DNA of 30,080 bases from CAIOZA01 sp964464375 (GTDB lineage: Bacteria; Bacteroidota; Ignavibacteria; Kapaibacteriales; UBA2268), in contig CAYXFU010000039.1 in NCBI GenBank assembly GCA_964464375.1, positions 1 through 30,080 of the forward strand, in the 5' to 3' direction. Positions 1-7,827 of the stretch are shown piece by piece; positions within the stretch are counted from its first letter, which is position 1, and each line of letters opens with the position of its first letter. The notes beneath the pieces are model-generated. The model saw only the letters and a program-made list of their open reading frames with translations. It was not told the DNA's origin and did not search any database. The translations under genes were made by a program, and so were the position numbers.

Positions 1-37
1 TTTAAGTCGTGGAAAATGATGATACTTTGATAAGTAA

Positions 38-169
38 GGCTTTAGCCCAAATAATTATTGGTTTTCAAATTCCAAAACTCTTAAGCATGAAAAGCCATGT
101 AAATTTTGGGATAAATCCCAATACTGACTTGAATATATCCTCCACGAGCTAAAGCTCATGGCTATTCAT
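38..169. repeat. REP-like array of short palindromes
   Basis: Three near-perfect palindromes with a two-base centre follow each other: GGCTTTAGCC at 38-47, TGGGATAAATCCCA at 107-120 and CCACGAGCTAAAGCTCATGG at 142-161 (one mismatch). The last two are enclosed by a 13-base inverted repeat, ATGAAAAGCCATG at 87-99 and CATGGCTATTCAT at 157-169, with one mismatch. This resembles the REP/BIME type of dispersed intergenic element. It lies downstream of hutI, and the rest of 1-266 holds no gene I can support. Whether it is multicopy cannot be judged here. Confidence 0.6.
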
Positions 170-266
170 TTTAAAATATCAGCTGATTAGTTACCAAAAT
201 CATTCCTAAGTAATAAGCATAATATTAACCTGGATTTTTCAATAAAACTTTTTCCCAATCTATCTA

Positions 267-1526
267 TTAATGTAAATCACCATTTATCCAAACCTTTTCA
301 ACATGGTTCACTCCGAAATGATAGAAAAGATCAATATAGGATGTTGTATCGGTTAATATCAGGTCTGCATCTTTGCCAACTTCAATGCTACCTGCCTGAC
401 TTGAATAGTCCAATGAATGAGCCGCATTTATAGTAGCAGCGTTCAAAGCCTCTTCCGCTGTCATCTTCATATTTATAACAGAGAGAGATAGTATATTTTG
501 CATATTTTCTGTAAAGCAAGAGCCGGGATTGCAATCAGTAGCAATAGCTATAATAGCACCACTATCAATAAGCTTACGAGCCGGAGCATAAGGCAATCGG
601 ATGAAATATGCTGTTCCCGGCAGTAAAGTAGCCACTGTGCCTGAATCGCGAAGTTTATCAATGTTTTTATCGGATATAAATAGCAGGTGGTCTGCCGATA
701 CTGCACCAATGTCTGCGGCTAATCCTGCTGCATCAACATCTGCCAGCTCATCTGCGTGCATTCTGATTTTCAAACCTAAATCCATAGCACATCGGAAAAT
801 CTTTTCTGCCTGCTGAATTGTATAATAGCCTTTATCAACGAATGCATCACAGTAATCTGCAAGACTTTCCTCAGCAACAATCGGGAGCATCTCGTTGCAG
901 ATAATATCAACATACTTATCACGATTGTCCTTAAATTCCGGTGGGAAATCATGTGCGCCAAGAAAAGTAGTTCTTATCTTTATAGGGAGAATCTCCTTTA
1001 TTCTCCTGATAGCTCTCAGCATCTTCAGCTCTGTTTCGAGGTCAAGCCCATAGCCACTTTTAATCTCAAGAGCAGTTGTTCCATGCTTGATAGCCGATTT
1101 CGCAAGACGCAATCCATTTTCGGAAAGTACTTCCATTGAAGCATTTCTTGTTGCCTTAACCGTTGCCTGAATCCCACCACCGGCTTCAGCAATCTCCTGA
1201 TAAGTCGCTCCTCTCAATCTTCTGCCGAATTCATCGGAACGATTGCCGGCAAACACTATGTGAGTATGAGAATCAATAAAACCGGGAAGGACGGTTTTTC
1301 CTTCGGCATCAATAATTATATCAGGACTGATTGACTTCTCGTCAAGTTTTTTCATAACTTCGGAAGTGGTGCCTATCCACTCGATTTTTTCACAAAAAAG
1401 AACTGCTCCGTTTTTGATTTCTGTTACATCCGACATCGCAATTCCGGTTTTATATTTTTCACTTTTTCGTGAAATTGTTACAAGTGAGCCAATATTAAAT
1501 ATTAGAGTCTGCATATCTATTTCCAT
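267..1526 (-). CDS. hutI: Imidazolonepropionase
   Basis: The enzyme hydrolyses 4-imidazolone-5-propanoate to N-formimino-L-glutamate, the third step of histidine breakdown, in the cytoplasm. The 419-residue length is normal for the amidohydrolase-superfamily HutI. Visible signatures are the metal-binding HTH at residues 87-89 in a GFIDSHTH context, a GGGIQATVKATR stretch, the KSGYGLDLETELKML block that is characteristic of HutI, a MHADE metal/substrate motif, SADHLL, and ATDCNPGSC near the C-terminal third. ATG at 1526 gives the longest form. An internal ATG at 1514 (MQTLIFNIG) starts closer to where HutI proteins usually begin and has GGA upstream, so it is a real alternative. No other hut gene is in the window, and the gene stands alone on its strand. 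Identification is secure. Confidence 0.95.
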   Translation of the reverse strand: MEIDMQTLIFNIGSLVTISRKSEKYKTGIAMSDVTEIKNGAVLFCEKIEWIGTTSEVMKKLDEKSISPDIIIDAEGKTVLPGFIDSHTHIVFAGNRSDEFGRRLRGATYQEIAEAGGGIQATVKATRNASMEVLSENGLRLAKSAIKHGTTALEIKSGYGLDLETELKMLRAIRRIKEILPIKIRTTFLGAHDFPPEFKDNRDKYVDIICNEMLPIVAEESLADYCDAFVDKGYYTIQQAEKIFRCAMDLGLKIRMHADELADVDAAGLAADIGAVSADHLLFISDKNIDKLRDSGTVATLLPGTAYFIRLPYAPARKLIDSGAIIAIATDCNPGSCFTENMQNILSLSVINMKMTAEEALNAATINAAHSLDYSSQAGSIEVGKDADLILTDTTSYIDLFYHFGVNHVEKVWINGDLH

Positions 1527-1805
1527 TGAAAAGAAATTTAAGATTACAATTTACATAAAATGATTTAAAGAAAATATACATGAAATCAATAAATTCGATT
1601 TTTAGATAACAACATCCAGACTGATTTAGAATTCATTCAATAGAAATAAGATTTTGATAGTTATTTGATTTTTATTAATTTAAATTTCCTGTAAAGACCT
1701 TATTATAATTTAATTTGTAACTTTTTTACGGGTAGATGTGTCTTAGTATTAAATTAATTAAAAATAAATTAATTAATATTGTCAAATTTAAATTTTGGAG
1801 TGTTT

Positions 1806-3791
1806 ATGAAAAAAATTTTCGCCGCTATGATTGTTCTTGCAATCTTTTCAATAGGTGCATTTGCTCAGCAAATCGACTGGCAAAATACCTACGTTAATCA
1901 AAATGCCACTCGTCAGGCATTACCTAAATTCAAGCCGACATTATATGATATTGGTTCAACTAAAATTTCACCCGATGATCAGCAGGCTGGTGCGTATGCA
2001 GATACAGCTCAGGATGCATCTTATTCAATGTATGGAGACGTTACTCCTTTCGTTTATGAGCCTAACTCTAAAGCACTAATTATCGGTGGTAATGAAGCAT
2101 ATTTAGTTGGAAGTCAGGTCGTAGGTTATTATTATATAAAATACTCAATGGATGAAGGTAAAAGCTGGAAAGCAATTGATTTATATAATGAACCAAATTT
2201 TTACCCGGTTTGGCCCTCAATTTCTGTGACAAATCCAACTAAGTCAACGGATCCCAAAAATTTCCATTATATGATGTCCAGTACTTTAGCGGATGTAAAT
2301 AATGGCTATAAATGGGCTGGTGATATGTTCATGATTGTCAATACGACATCAAACATTACTGCATTTCCTTCCTTGGGTCCGGCTAATAATCAGAAATGGC
2401 TGATGACAAGATCTGCTGCCGCTCCAATTGCAAACTTAGAAGCTTTCTATAACGTTGGAACACTTGCTAATGAGTCAGGATATCAATATGGATATTATGG
2501 CTGTTCATCATTCGATATGAAGGGTGAGAATTGGACTAACCAAAGTATTCCATCACAGTGGTCAGTAGAAAATTTCCGTCCTTCAGAGCAGTTAAATTCA
2601 TCTTACCAGGATGGTATGTATATCGATGTTGACAACAAGGGCAATGCTTATGCAGGCGTAAAAAATATGTTTGCCGATGATCCTGATCACAGGGTTCCTG
2701 CCGTTTCAAAATCAACAGATGGTGGAGCATCTTGGTCAGAATTCGACAGAATGCCATACACATTATTCACAAATTATGTAACTGTATCCGGAAGTGATCC
2801 AGCACTTTCTTGGTTCATTTCTTATGATCCCGAAGGATTTGTGGTAACAGGCGAAGATGAATATCATTTTGCAGTAAGAATGGTATTGACTCCTGATAAA
2901 ACTAACTATGAATTTCACATTGTTGACTGCTTTAAGCTGAATGGCACATGGCAGATGCGCAAAATCGGTGATTTCTCAGGTACATATCTTTTCATGTTGA
3001 GCAATGCTGATAATAAAAATGCTGCTGCATCCTGGAAAGATTCAATTGAAGTCAGTAGATTAGGCAACGAAGTTCAGTTATCAAAAACTGCCGATGGTCT
3101 GTCTATAATTGCTAAATGGGTGGATTATACCGGTAATACCGTTAATCTTACACCCAATGTAATCGTTGCTAATACAGGCAGAGATATAAATGGTAATCAA
3201 GTACCTAATATTCCCGATACACTAAAAGTTATTAATGTTACTGACGTATTCATGGCATACAAAGGTGTGAAAGAGTTGGATTGGAGCAAAACTATCAATG
3301 TAACAAATGATGATAACTACGATAAGGTAACTAATATTCCTCAAATCGTTCCGAGTTTGAATAAAATTCCTTTGATTTCACAACGTACTTTAAGAACTAC
3401 TTACACAGATCCTAACAACCCAAGAAATCAGTATCCTTTAGCTTTACAGCAAATGATAAGAGATTTTAGACAAGGAACCAATATGACTATGGTTTCTCTG
3501 GCTACTGACGTGAAGCAGGAACAGAATGTTTCTTTCTCAGTAAATGATGTTTATCCTAACCCTGCATCGGATCAGGCTGAAATCACTTTCAACCTAGCAA
3601 ATTCATCACAAGTTAATATTCAGATGTTCAACAACCTTGGTCAAAAAGTTAAAACAGTTCTTAATGAAAATGTTGGAGCCGGCATTAATGGTGTTAACAT
3701 CATAACAAGTGATCTTATCAATGGATCTTATTATTTAAGAGTTACAATCGACGGTCAGGCAATCACAAAGACAATGAATGTTATCCGTTAA
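1806..3791 (+). CDS. Secreted Asp-box protein with T9SS type A sorting domain
   Basis: 661 residues from ATG 1806, which has GGAG just upstream (1797-1800) and opens a textbook signal peptide (MKKIFAAMIVLAIF, cleavage probably after AFA). An earlier in-frame TTG at 1779 would bury the signal and is rejected. Two Asp-box motifs (SxDxGxxW), SMDEGKSW at about 114-121 and STDGGASW at about 303-310, suggest a beta-propeller of the sialidase/BNR type, but I see no catalytic signature that would justify calling it a sialidase. From about residue 579 a typical T9SS type A domain follows (VYPNPASDQ, LGQKVKT, GSYYLRV), ending in a basic Arg. The protein is probably secreted by the Por system and anchored on the surface or released. 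The gene stands alone between hutI (divergent) and a strong terminator. Its specific function is unknown. Confidence 0.85.
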   Translation: MKKIFAAMIVLAIFSIGAFAQQIDWQNTYVNQNATRQALPKFKPTLYDIGSTKISPDDQQAGAYADTAQDASYSMYGDVTPFVYEPNSKALIIGGNEAYLVGSQVVGYYYIKYSMDEGKSWKAIDLYNEPNFYPVWPSISVTNPTKSTDPKNFHYMMSSTLADVNNGYKWAGDMFMIVNTTSNITAFPSLGPANNQKWLMTRSAAAPIANLEAFYNVGTLANESGYQYGYYGCSSFDMKGENWTNQSIPSQWSVENFRPSEQLNSSYQDGMYIDVDNKGNAYAGVKNMFADDPDHRVPAVSKSTDGGASWSEFDRMPYTLFTNYVTVSGSDPALSWFISYDPEGFVVTGEDEYHFAVRMVLTPDKTNYEFHIVDCFKLNGTWQMRKIGDFSGTYLFMLSNADNKNAAASWKDSIEVSRLGNEVQLSKTADGLSIIAKWVDYTGNTVNLTPNVIVANTGRDINGNQVPNIPDTLKVINVTDVFMAYKGVKELDWSKTINVTNDDNYDKVTNIPQIVPSLNKIPLISQRTLRTTYTDPNNPRNQYPLALQQMIRDFRQGTNMTMVSLATDVKQEQNVSFSVNDVYPNPASDQAEITFNLANSSQVNIQMFNNLGQKVKTVLNENVGAGINGVNIITSDLINGSYYLRVTIDGQAITKTMNVIR

Positions 3792-3835
3792 TTTAATTTC
3801 CTGACATTTTCATTTGAGAAAATGACAAAATCAAT

Positions 3836-3868
3836 AAGGGTTGCTTTTCAAAAGGCAACCCTTTTTTT
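3836..3868 (+). terminator. Rho-independent terminator
   Basis: AAGGGTTGC (3836-3844) pairs perfectly with GCAACCCTT (3855-3863), the loop TTTTCAAAAG can extend the stem, and a run of T follows to 3868. It closes the T9SS gene that ends at 3791. A weaker hairpin, CATTTTC (3805-3811) with GAAAATG (3818-3824), lies between the stop codon and this terminator. Confidence 0.9.
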
Positions 3869-3900
3869 ATTTTCAATTCTGAATATGGGTTTACATTTAA

Positions 3901-3908
3901 TATATTTG
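3901..3908 (+). promoter_or_regulatory. Candidate Bacteroidota -7 promoter element
   Basis: TATATTTG matches the TAnnTTTG -7 consensus and sits 34 bases before the ATG at 3943, just after the terminator at 3836-3868, where a new promoter is needed. I find no good TTTG -33 box at the expected spacing, so the call rests on the -7 element and position. Confidence 0.45.
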
Positions 3909-3942
3909 CATATTATTATTTTCAAACTTCTGAATAAATTGG

Positions 3943-5514
3943 ATGATAAAAATAATCGAAAAACATAAAGATTGGTTGGTTTATCTTTCTTTGATGCTAC
4001 TGCTGGCTCCTATTCTATTCTTTCCGATAGCAACAGATACGGCTATATTCATTCAGGCGGGAAAGATAATTGCTCACGGTGGTTTGCCTTATGTTGATTT
4101 TATAGACATCAAGCCTCCATTTATATATTATATTTTTGCTTTTATATATTCAATCTTCGGTAATTCGGAAATTGGTATTCATTTATTCGATTTTATCATT
4201 CAAACCGCAACAGCAATTCTACTTTACAAACTTATTGGTAAATTCTCGAAATCTCAGCTAACTCCGTTTTTAGGAGCTATAATATATACCATAGTTTACA
4301 CTGTTATGGGACACAACCAGACGATGCAGGTTGAAAGCTATGTTCCAATTCTAACTATTGGAATAATCTGGTTATCAAAGAAAAAAGACGCAAATTTTAC
4401 TGCTTTAGCTATTGCCGGATTATTTGCCGGATTGATAACAGGATTAAAATTTACTATGGGTATAATACTTTTTTACCAGATAATTTATGATATTTTATCG
4501 GGTGAAAGGGATATTAGAGTTTTATTGAGACGATCAATTTATTATGTAATAGGATTCAGCGTTGCGATAGTTCTCACATATTTACCATTCATTCTGTCCG
4601 TTGCCGTCCGCGATGGCTTCAGCAATGTCTATCAATATCTTAATATGTATTCGCAAGCTACTTTTTTTTCTAATGTTTTTCGGGATTCTCTGAAAGCAAT
4701 AGCAGGAATATTCGGAGATAAGCTTTCCTTACTTCTGACTTGTTCTATTCTTCTAGGATTATTCCAGACACTGAGGAAATTCAAGAATAGTGATGACAAC
4801 GAGAAATCATTGTTTAATTCATCGTTCGTTCTGCTCATAATTCTAAGCATATCAGTAATTGTTGAACGAAAATTCTTCCTCTATCACTTTGAGCGTCTGT
4901 TCGCTGTTTATGCAATTTTCGGGGCTATTGGTCTTAATTATATTATCATAATTTTCAAAAGAACTTGGGGAGATAGCCTTACAAATAAAGGAATCATCAT
5001 TTCGACAATAGTATTCTTTCTTTTCTTTAGTCCGATACCTCGCTGGTTCAACCTGATGAAACCTTCTTACTACTATTTTGCCGACAAAGAAAAATATGAC
5101 TTATTCTATAATCGGGAAGATCCTCAAGCAATAATCCAAAAAGATCAAAAAGAAATAGCAAAATATTTTCTAAACAATTCAAAACCTAACGATAGGGTAA
5201 TGGTTGTTAGCATAGCCTCCAGTATTATAAATTATTATACCGGCGAAAGAGCCTCCAGTAAATTTCTACTTTCTTGTTTCTACATAAATAAGATTGAAAT
5301 TGAATTATGGAGAAATGAAGCATTTGAGGAATTAAAGAAATCCAACTGGATTGTCATCCAAATAAAAGACCCGACTCCGATAGCTAATGGTCACAATCAA
5401 TCGAGCCTTGAGTATATGACGACAAATCCTTTATTCGCCGATTACATCAAAATGAATTTTGCTATTCACAAAGAGTTCAGGAATTTTTTGATATTAAAAA
5501 GAGCAAATTCATGA
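3943..5514 (+). CDS. GT39/ArnT-like membrane glycosyltransferase
   Basis: A 523-residue polytopic inner-membrane protein. About ten hydrophobic segments fill residues 12-390 and a soluble tail of about 120 residues follows. The first external loop carries ATDTAIF with Asp32, then GGLPYVDFIDIKPP at 46-59. This GxPYxDFxDxKPP pattern is characteristic of GT-C fold transferases of the GT39/ArnT-PMT type, which move a sugar from a polyprenyl-phosphate donor to lipid, glycan or protein on the periplasmic side. Donor and acceptor cannot be told from the sequence. The stop codon overlaps the start of bshC by four bases (ATGA at 5511-5514), so the two are translationally coupled. The functional reason for that pairing is not obvious. 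Family placement is good, precise role unknown. Confidence 0.8.
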   Translation: MIKIIEKHKDWLVYLSLMLLLAPILFFPIATDTAIFIQAGKIIAHGGLPYVDFIDIKPPFIYYIFAFIYSIFGNSEIGIHLFDFIIQTATAILLYKLIGKFSKSQLTPFLGAIIYTIVYTVMGHNQTMQVESYVPILTIGIIWLSKKKDANFTALAIAGLFAGLITGLKFTMGIILFYQIIYDILSGERDIRVLLRRSIYYVIGFSVAIVLTYLPFILSVAVRDGFSNVYQYLNMYSQATFFSNVFRDSLKAIAGIFGDKLSLLLTCSILLGLFQTLRKFKNSDDNEKSLFNSSFVLLIILSISVIVERKFFLYHFERLFAVYAIFGAIGLNYIIIIFKRTWGDSLTNKGIIISTIVFFLFFSPIPRWFNLMKPSYYYFADKEKYDLFYNREDPQAIIQKDQKEIAKYFLNNSKPNDRVMVVSIASSIINYYTGERASSKFLLSCFYINKIEIELWRNEAFEELKKSNWIVIQIKDPTPIANGHNQSSLEYMTTNPLFADYIKMNFAIHKEFRNFLILKRANS

Positions 5515-7145
5515 TTCCAATCAGAAAATATAGTTATGATATGATCAAAGGTTTCTCTCATCTCTTTCTTGATTATCTTGCCGGAAAATCCTTTATACAA
5601 AGTAGATTTCCTAATAATGAAGGGCTATTCTCAGGCTCGGCCTCTCTCAAAGAGAAAGCCTCTGATTATCCTTTTCGGAATCAATTGAATGAACTTCTTG
5701 TCAAATCAATGTCAAGTCTTGATTTATCCGAGAATCAGACAGAAAATATCGAAAAACTGAAACTTACAAATTCACTCACAGTTACTACCGGGCAACAGGT
5801 TGGATTTCTTGGCGGACCAATTTATACTTTGCTCAAGATATTCTCAACTGTAAGTCTTGCTGAAGAATTAAATGAAAAATATCCTGATCTGAATTTTGTC
5901 CCTGTTTTCTGGCTTGAGGATAATGACCACGATAGCCATGAAGCTTCGCATATTTATTGTCCGGATAAATCAAACAACATTCAAAGGTTTTCCTGTGTGA
6001 GTAGTTCAGCGACAACAGACAAAACAATGGTTTCTGAAAAGGTATTTGTTGATACTATTTCAGAAAGCATAGAGAATGTTCTTTCAAGTTTGAACGAAAC
6101 TGAGTTTACATCTGATGTCAGGGATTTACTCTATAAGTATTATAAAACAGGGAACAGATGGAATGATGCATTTCTTGGCTTCCTGAACGAGATAGCAGGA
6201 GAAACCGGAATTCTATTTATCAAAGCTTCTGAGATTATTAAGTCCGGTATTTGCAAGCCTCTAATTCTGAAAGAAATTACTGCCAAAGGCGCAACGGATA
6301 CGATAATTCTTGAAGCTAACGATCTATTAACTGCTAATGGTTACCATATTCAAGCTAAGCATTCACCGGTTAATTTATTTTATCATGCTGATAATATTCG
6401 GCAAAAAATCGTTCCTAATGATAAATTTTCTTCTTTCAAGATCGGCACCGATACTGTCACTTATGAAGAATTGATGAAATCCGCAGAAGAGAAACCTGAT
6501 AAATTTTCCCCTAACGTATTGCTCAGACCTGTGTTTCAGGATTATGCCCTACCAAATTCAGCATATATCGGAGGTCCAAGCGAGATAGGTTATATCTCTC
6601 AAACTAAAGAACTGTTCGACCATTTCAATGTTCAAATGGCTTCTTATCTATCCAGACATTCAGCAACTATCATCGACCGGAAAAGTGTACGCATACTCGA
6701 GCAGAACTCTGTTGAACCGGAGTATTTCCTTACACCATTCAGCTATATTGAATATGATTTGCTCAATTCATTAAAGGATTTAGACCTGGAAGAAAAGGTG
6801 GAAGAACAAAAATCTATCATTCATATTGCATTCGAAGAAATTGCAAGACTGGCTCTAACAGCAGACCCAACCCTTGCACAGTCAGTCAAATCTGCAGAAG
6901 CAAAGTCGGAACAGCTTACAGAATCTATCGTGAAAAAGTTGGATTCTGCCTTAAAGAGGAATAATGAAGTTACACTTTCCCGATACAAATACTGTTCCAC
7001 CATGCTTTTCCCGATGGATACATTACAGGAGAGAATATTTACTCCTCTTTTTTTTATAAATCAATATGGGAAATCTGCATTTATCGATACCATAAAAAAA
7101 ATCTGCAATCAAAATAGGGATCATCATTTATTCGTCAATATATAA
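5511..7145 (+). CDS. bshC: Bacillithiol biosynthesis cysteine-adding enzyme BshC
   Basis: BshC joins cysteine to glucosaminyl-malate in the last step of bacillithiol synthesis, a low-molecular-weight thiol used for redox balance and metal and electrophile detoxification. At 544 residues it is close to the usual length of about 540. Family signatures are visible: VTTGQQVGFLGGPIYTLLK at about 91-109 and PVFWLEDNDHDSHE at about 131-144 in the nucleotidyltransferase-like core, followed by a long helical C-terminal part typical of the family. The start ATG overlaps the preceding glycosyltransferase stop by four bases. The next gene, an exported metal-binding protein, follows after 31 bases on the same strand, which could reflect a shared thiol/metal stress theme (inference). 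No bshA or bshB is in the window. Confidence 0.93.
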   Translation: MIPIRKYSYDMIKGFSHLFLDYLAGKSFIQSRFPNNEGLFSGSASLKEKASDYPFRNQLNELLVKSMSSLDLSENQTENIEKLKLTNSLTVTTGQQVGFLGGPIYTLLKIFSTVSLAEELNEKYPDLNFVPVFWLEDNDHDSHEASHIYCPDKSNNIQRFSCVSSSATTDKTMVSEKVFVDTISESIENVLSSLNETEFTSDVRDLLYKYYKTGNRWNDAFLGFLNEIAGETGILFIKASEIIKSGICKPLILKEITAKGATDTIILEANDLLTANGYHIQAKHSPVNLFYHADNIRQKIVPNDKFSSFKIGTDTVTYEELMKSAEEKPDKFSPNVLLRPVFQDYALPNSAYIGGPSEIGYISQTKELFDHFNVQMASYLSRHSATIIDRKSVRILEQNSVEPEYFLTPFSYIEYDLLNSLKDLDLEEKVEEQKSIIHIAFEEIARLALTADPTLAQSVKSAEAKSEQLTESIVKKLDSALKRNNEVTLSRYKYCSTMLFPMDTLQERIFTPLFFINQYGKSAFIDTIKKICNQNRDHHLFVNI

Positions 7146-7176
7146 GTAAAATTTTTTATAAGTAAAGGATTGTATA

Positions 7177-7527
7177 ATGAAAAGTATTATTAAATCGCTC
7201 GTTCTAAGCATAATTGCTATAGCTCTTTTTTACAATGTGGGTCAAGCAGAAAATAAAACCAGTGAGGTCAAAATAAAGACATCTGCTGTCTGTGATATGT
7301 GCAAAACACGTATTGAAAAGGGACTCGGTAAAGTAGCAGGAGTTACAAAGTCTGATTTGGATGTTGACACCAAATATGTAACTGTAAACTACGACCCTGC
7401 AAAGATTACACCGGATGAAATTAAGACATCTATTACAAAACTAGGATATGATGCTGACGACAAACCGGCAAGCAAAACAGCTTACGACAAACTTCCAAAA
7501 TGCTGCAAAAAGGGCGGGCATAGCTAA
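7177..7527 (+). CDS. Exported heavy-metal-associated (HMA) domain protein
   Basis: A 116-residue protein with a signal peptide (hydrophobic stretch about 6-21, probable cleavage after GQA at about 24) and one HMA/copper-chaperone-like domain. The metal-binding motif is CDMC at 39-42 within a beta-alpha-beta-beta-alpha-beta pattern, with GLGKVAGVTKSDLDVD and VTVNYDPAKITPDEI as typical following segments. A second potential ligand cluster, CC at about 108-109, lies near the C-terminus, followed by a Lys/Gly/His tail. The likely role is binding of copper or another soft metal in the periplasm. Cytoplasmic CopZ proteins lack the signal peptide. A purine-rich AAAGGA stretch lies upstream of the ATG. 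It may be co-transcribed with bshC, and it ends at a strong terminator. Confidence 0.85.
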   Translation: MKSIIKSLVLSIIAIALFYNVGQAENKTSEVKIKTSAVCDMCKTRIEKGLGKVAGVTKSDLDVDTKYVTVNYDPAKITPDEIKTSITKLGYDADDKPASKTAYDKLPKCCKKGGHS

Positions 7528-7548
7528 TCTGTGAAGATAATAATTAAT

Positions 7549-7576
7549 AAAAAATCCCGTTTCGACGGGATTTTTT
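7549..7576. terminator. Bidirectional rho-independent terminator
   Basis: AAAAAATCCCGT (7549-7560), loop TTCG, then ACGGGATTTTTT (7565-7576). The 12-bp stem is perfect with a stable UUCG tetraloop on the plus-strand RNA, and both arms give a U-run, so it can stop transcripts from either side. It lies between convergent genes: the HMA protein gene and the 14-gene minus-strand operon. Confidence 0.9.
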
Positions 7577-7635
7577 GTAATTATCCCGAATTATTCAATA
7601 GAAACTACTGAAATGTTGTTAGACAGCTTCCAGTC

Positions 7636-7742
7636 TGTCATTCCTGCGATCATGAAGTAACAGCGAAGCTAATGCAGGAATCTTTTTACGCTAAGAAAAT
7701 CATAGATTCCTGTATGCACAGCAATGACACAATTGTGCTGTG
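7636..7742. repeat. Nested inverted-repeat element
   Basis: TGTCATT at 7636-7642 pairs with AATGACA at 7723-7729. Inside it, ATTCCTGC at 7640-7647 pairs with GCAGGAAT at 7674-7681, and AGATTCCTG occurs again at 7704-7712. A further short hairpin is CACAGCA (7717-7723) with TGCTGTG (7736-7742). This looks like a decayed dispersed intergenic repeat of the 'TGTCATTCCTGC...' type seen in many bacterial genomes. It fills most of the 300-base gap 7528-7827, where I see no gene. Confidence 0.55.
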
Positions 7743-7827
7743 TTTCGATACAATGTATAAAATTCTAATTCACATTTTGTAATTATTGGAGTAATATTTC
7801 TCTCAATATCGGGGATGATTGACTTCA

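Noticed and set aside
267..1526. hutI as part of a starter pathway for the aryl-polyene operon, because aromatic ammonia-lyases resemble HutH
   Set aside because: HutI acts on imidazolonepropionate only, lies over 6 kb from the operon with opposite-strand genes between, and no ammonia-lyase is present in the window.
1700..1720. Promoter for the T9SS gene at 1806 (TTAATTTG)
   Set aside because: It fails the TA of the -7 consensus and lacks a -33 partner; too weak in such AT-rich DNA.
1779..1805. TTG at 1779 as start of the first T9SS protein
   Set aside because: It would put nine polar residues before a textbook signal peptide that starts at ATG 1806 behind a GGAG site.
1806..3791. Calling the Asp-box protein a sialidase
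   Set aside because: Only two Asp-boxes are visible and no catalytic Arg triad, Tyr or Asp context can be recognised; Asp-boxes occur in many non-enzymatic propellers.
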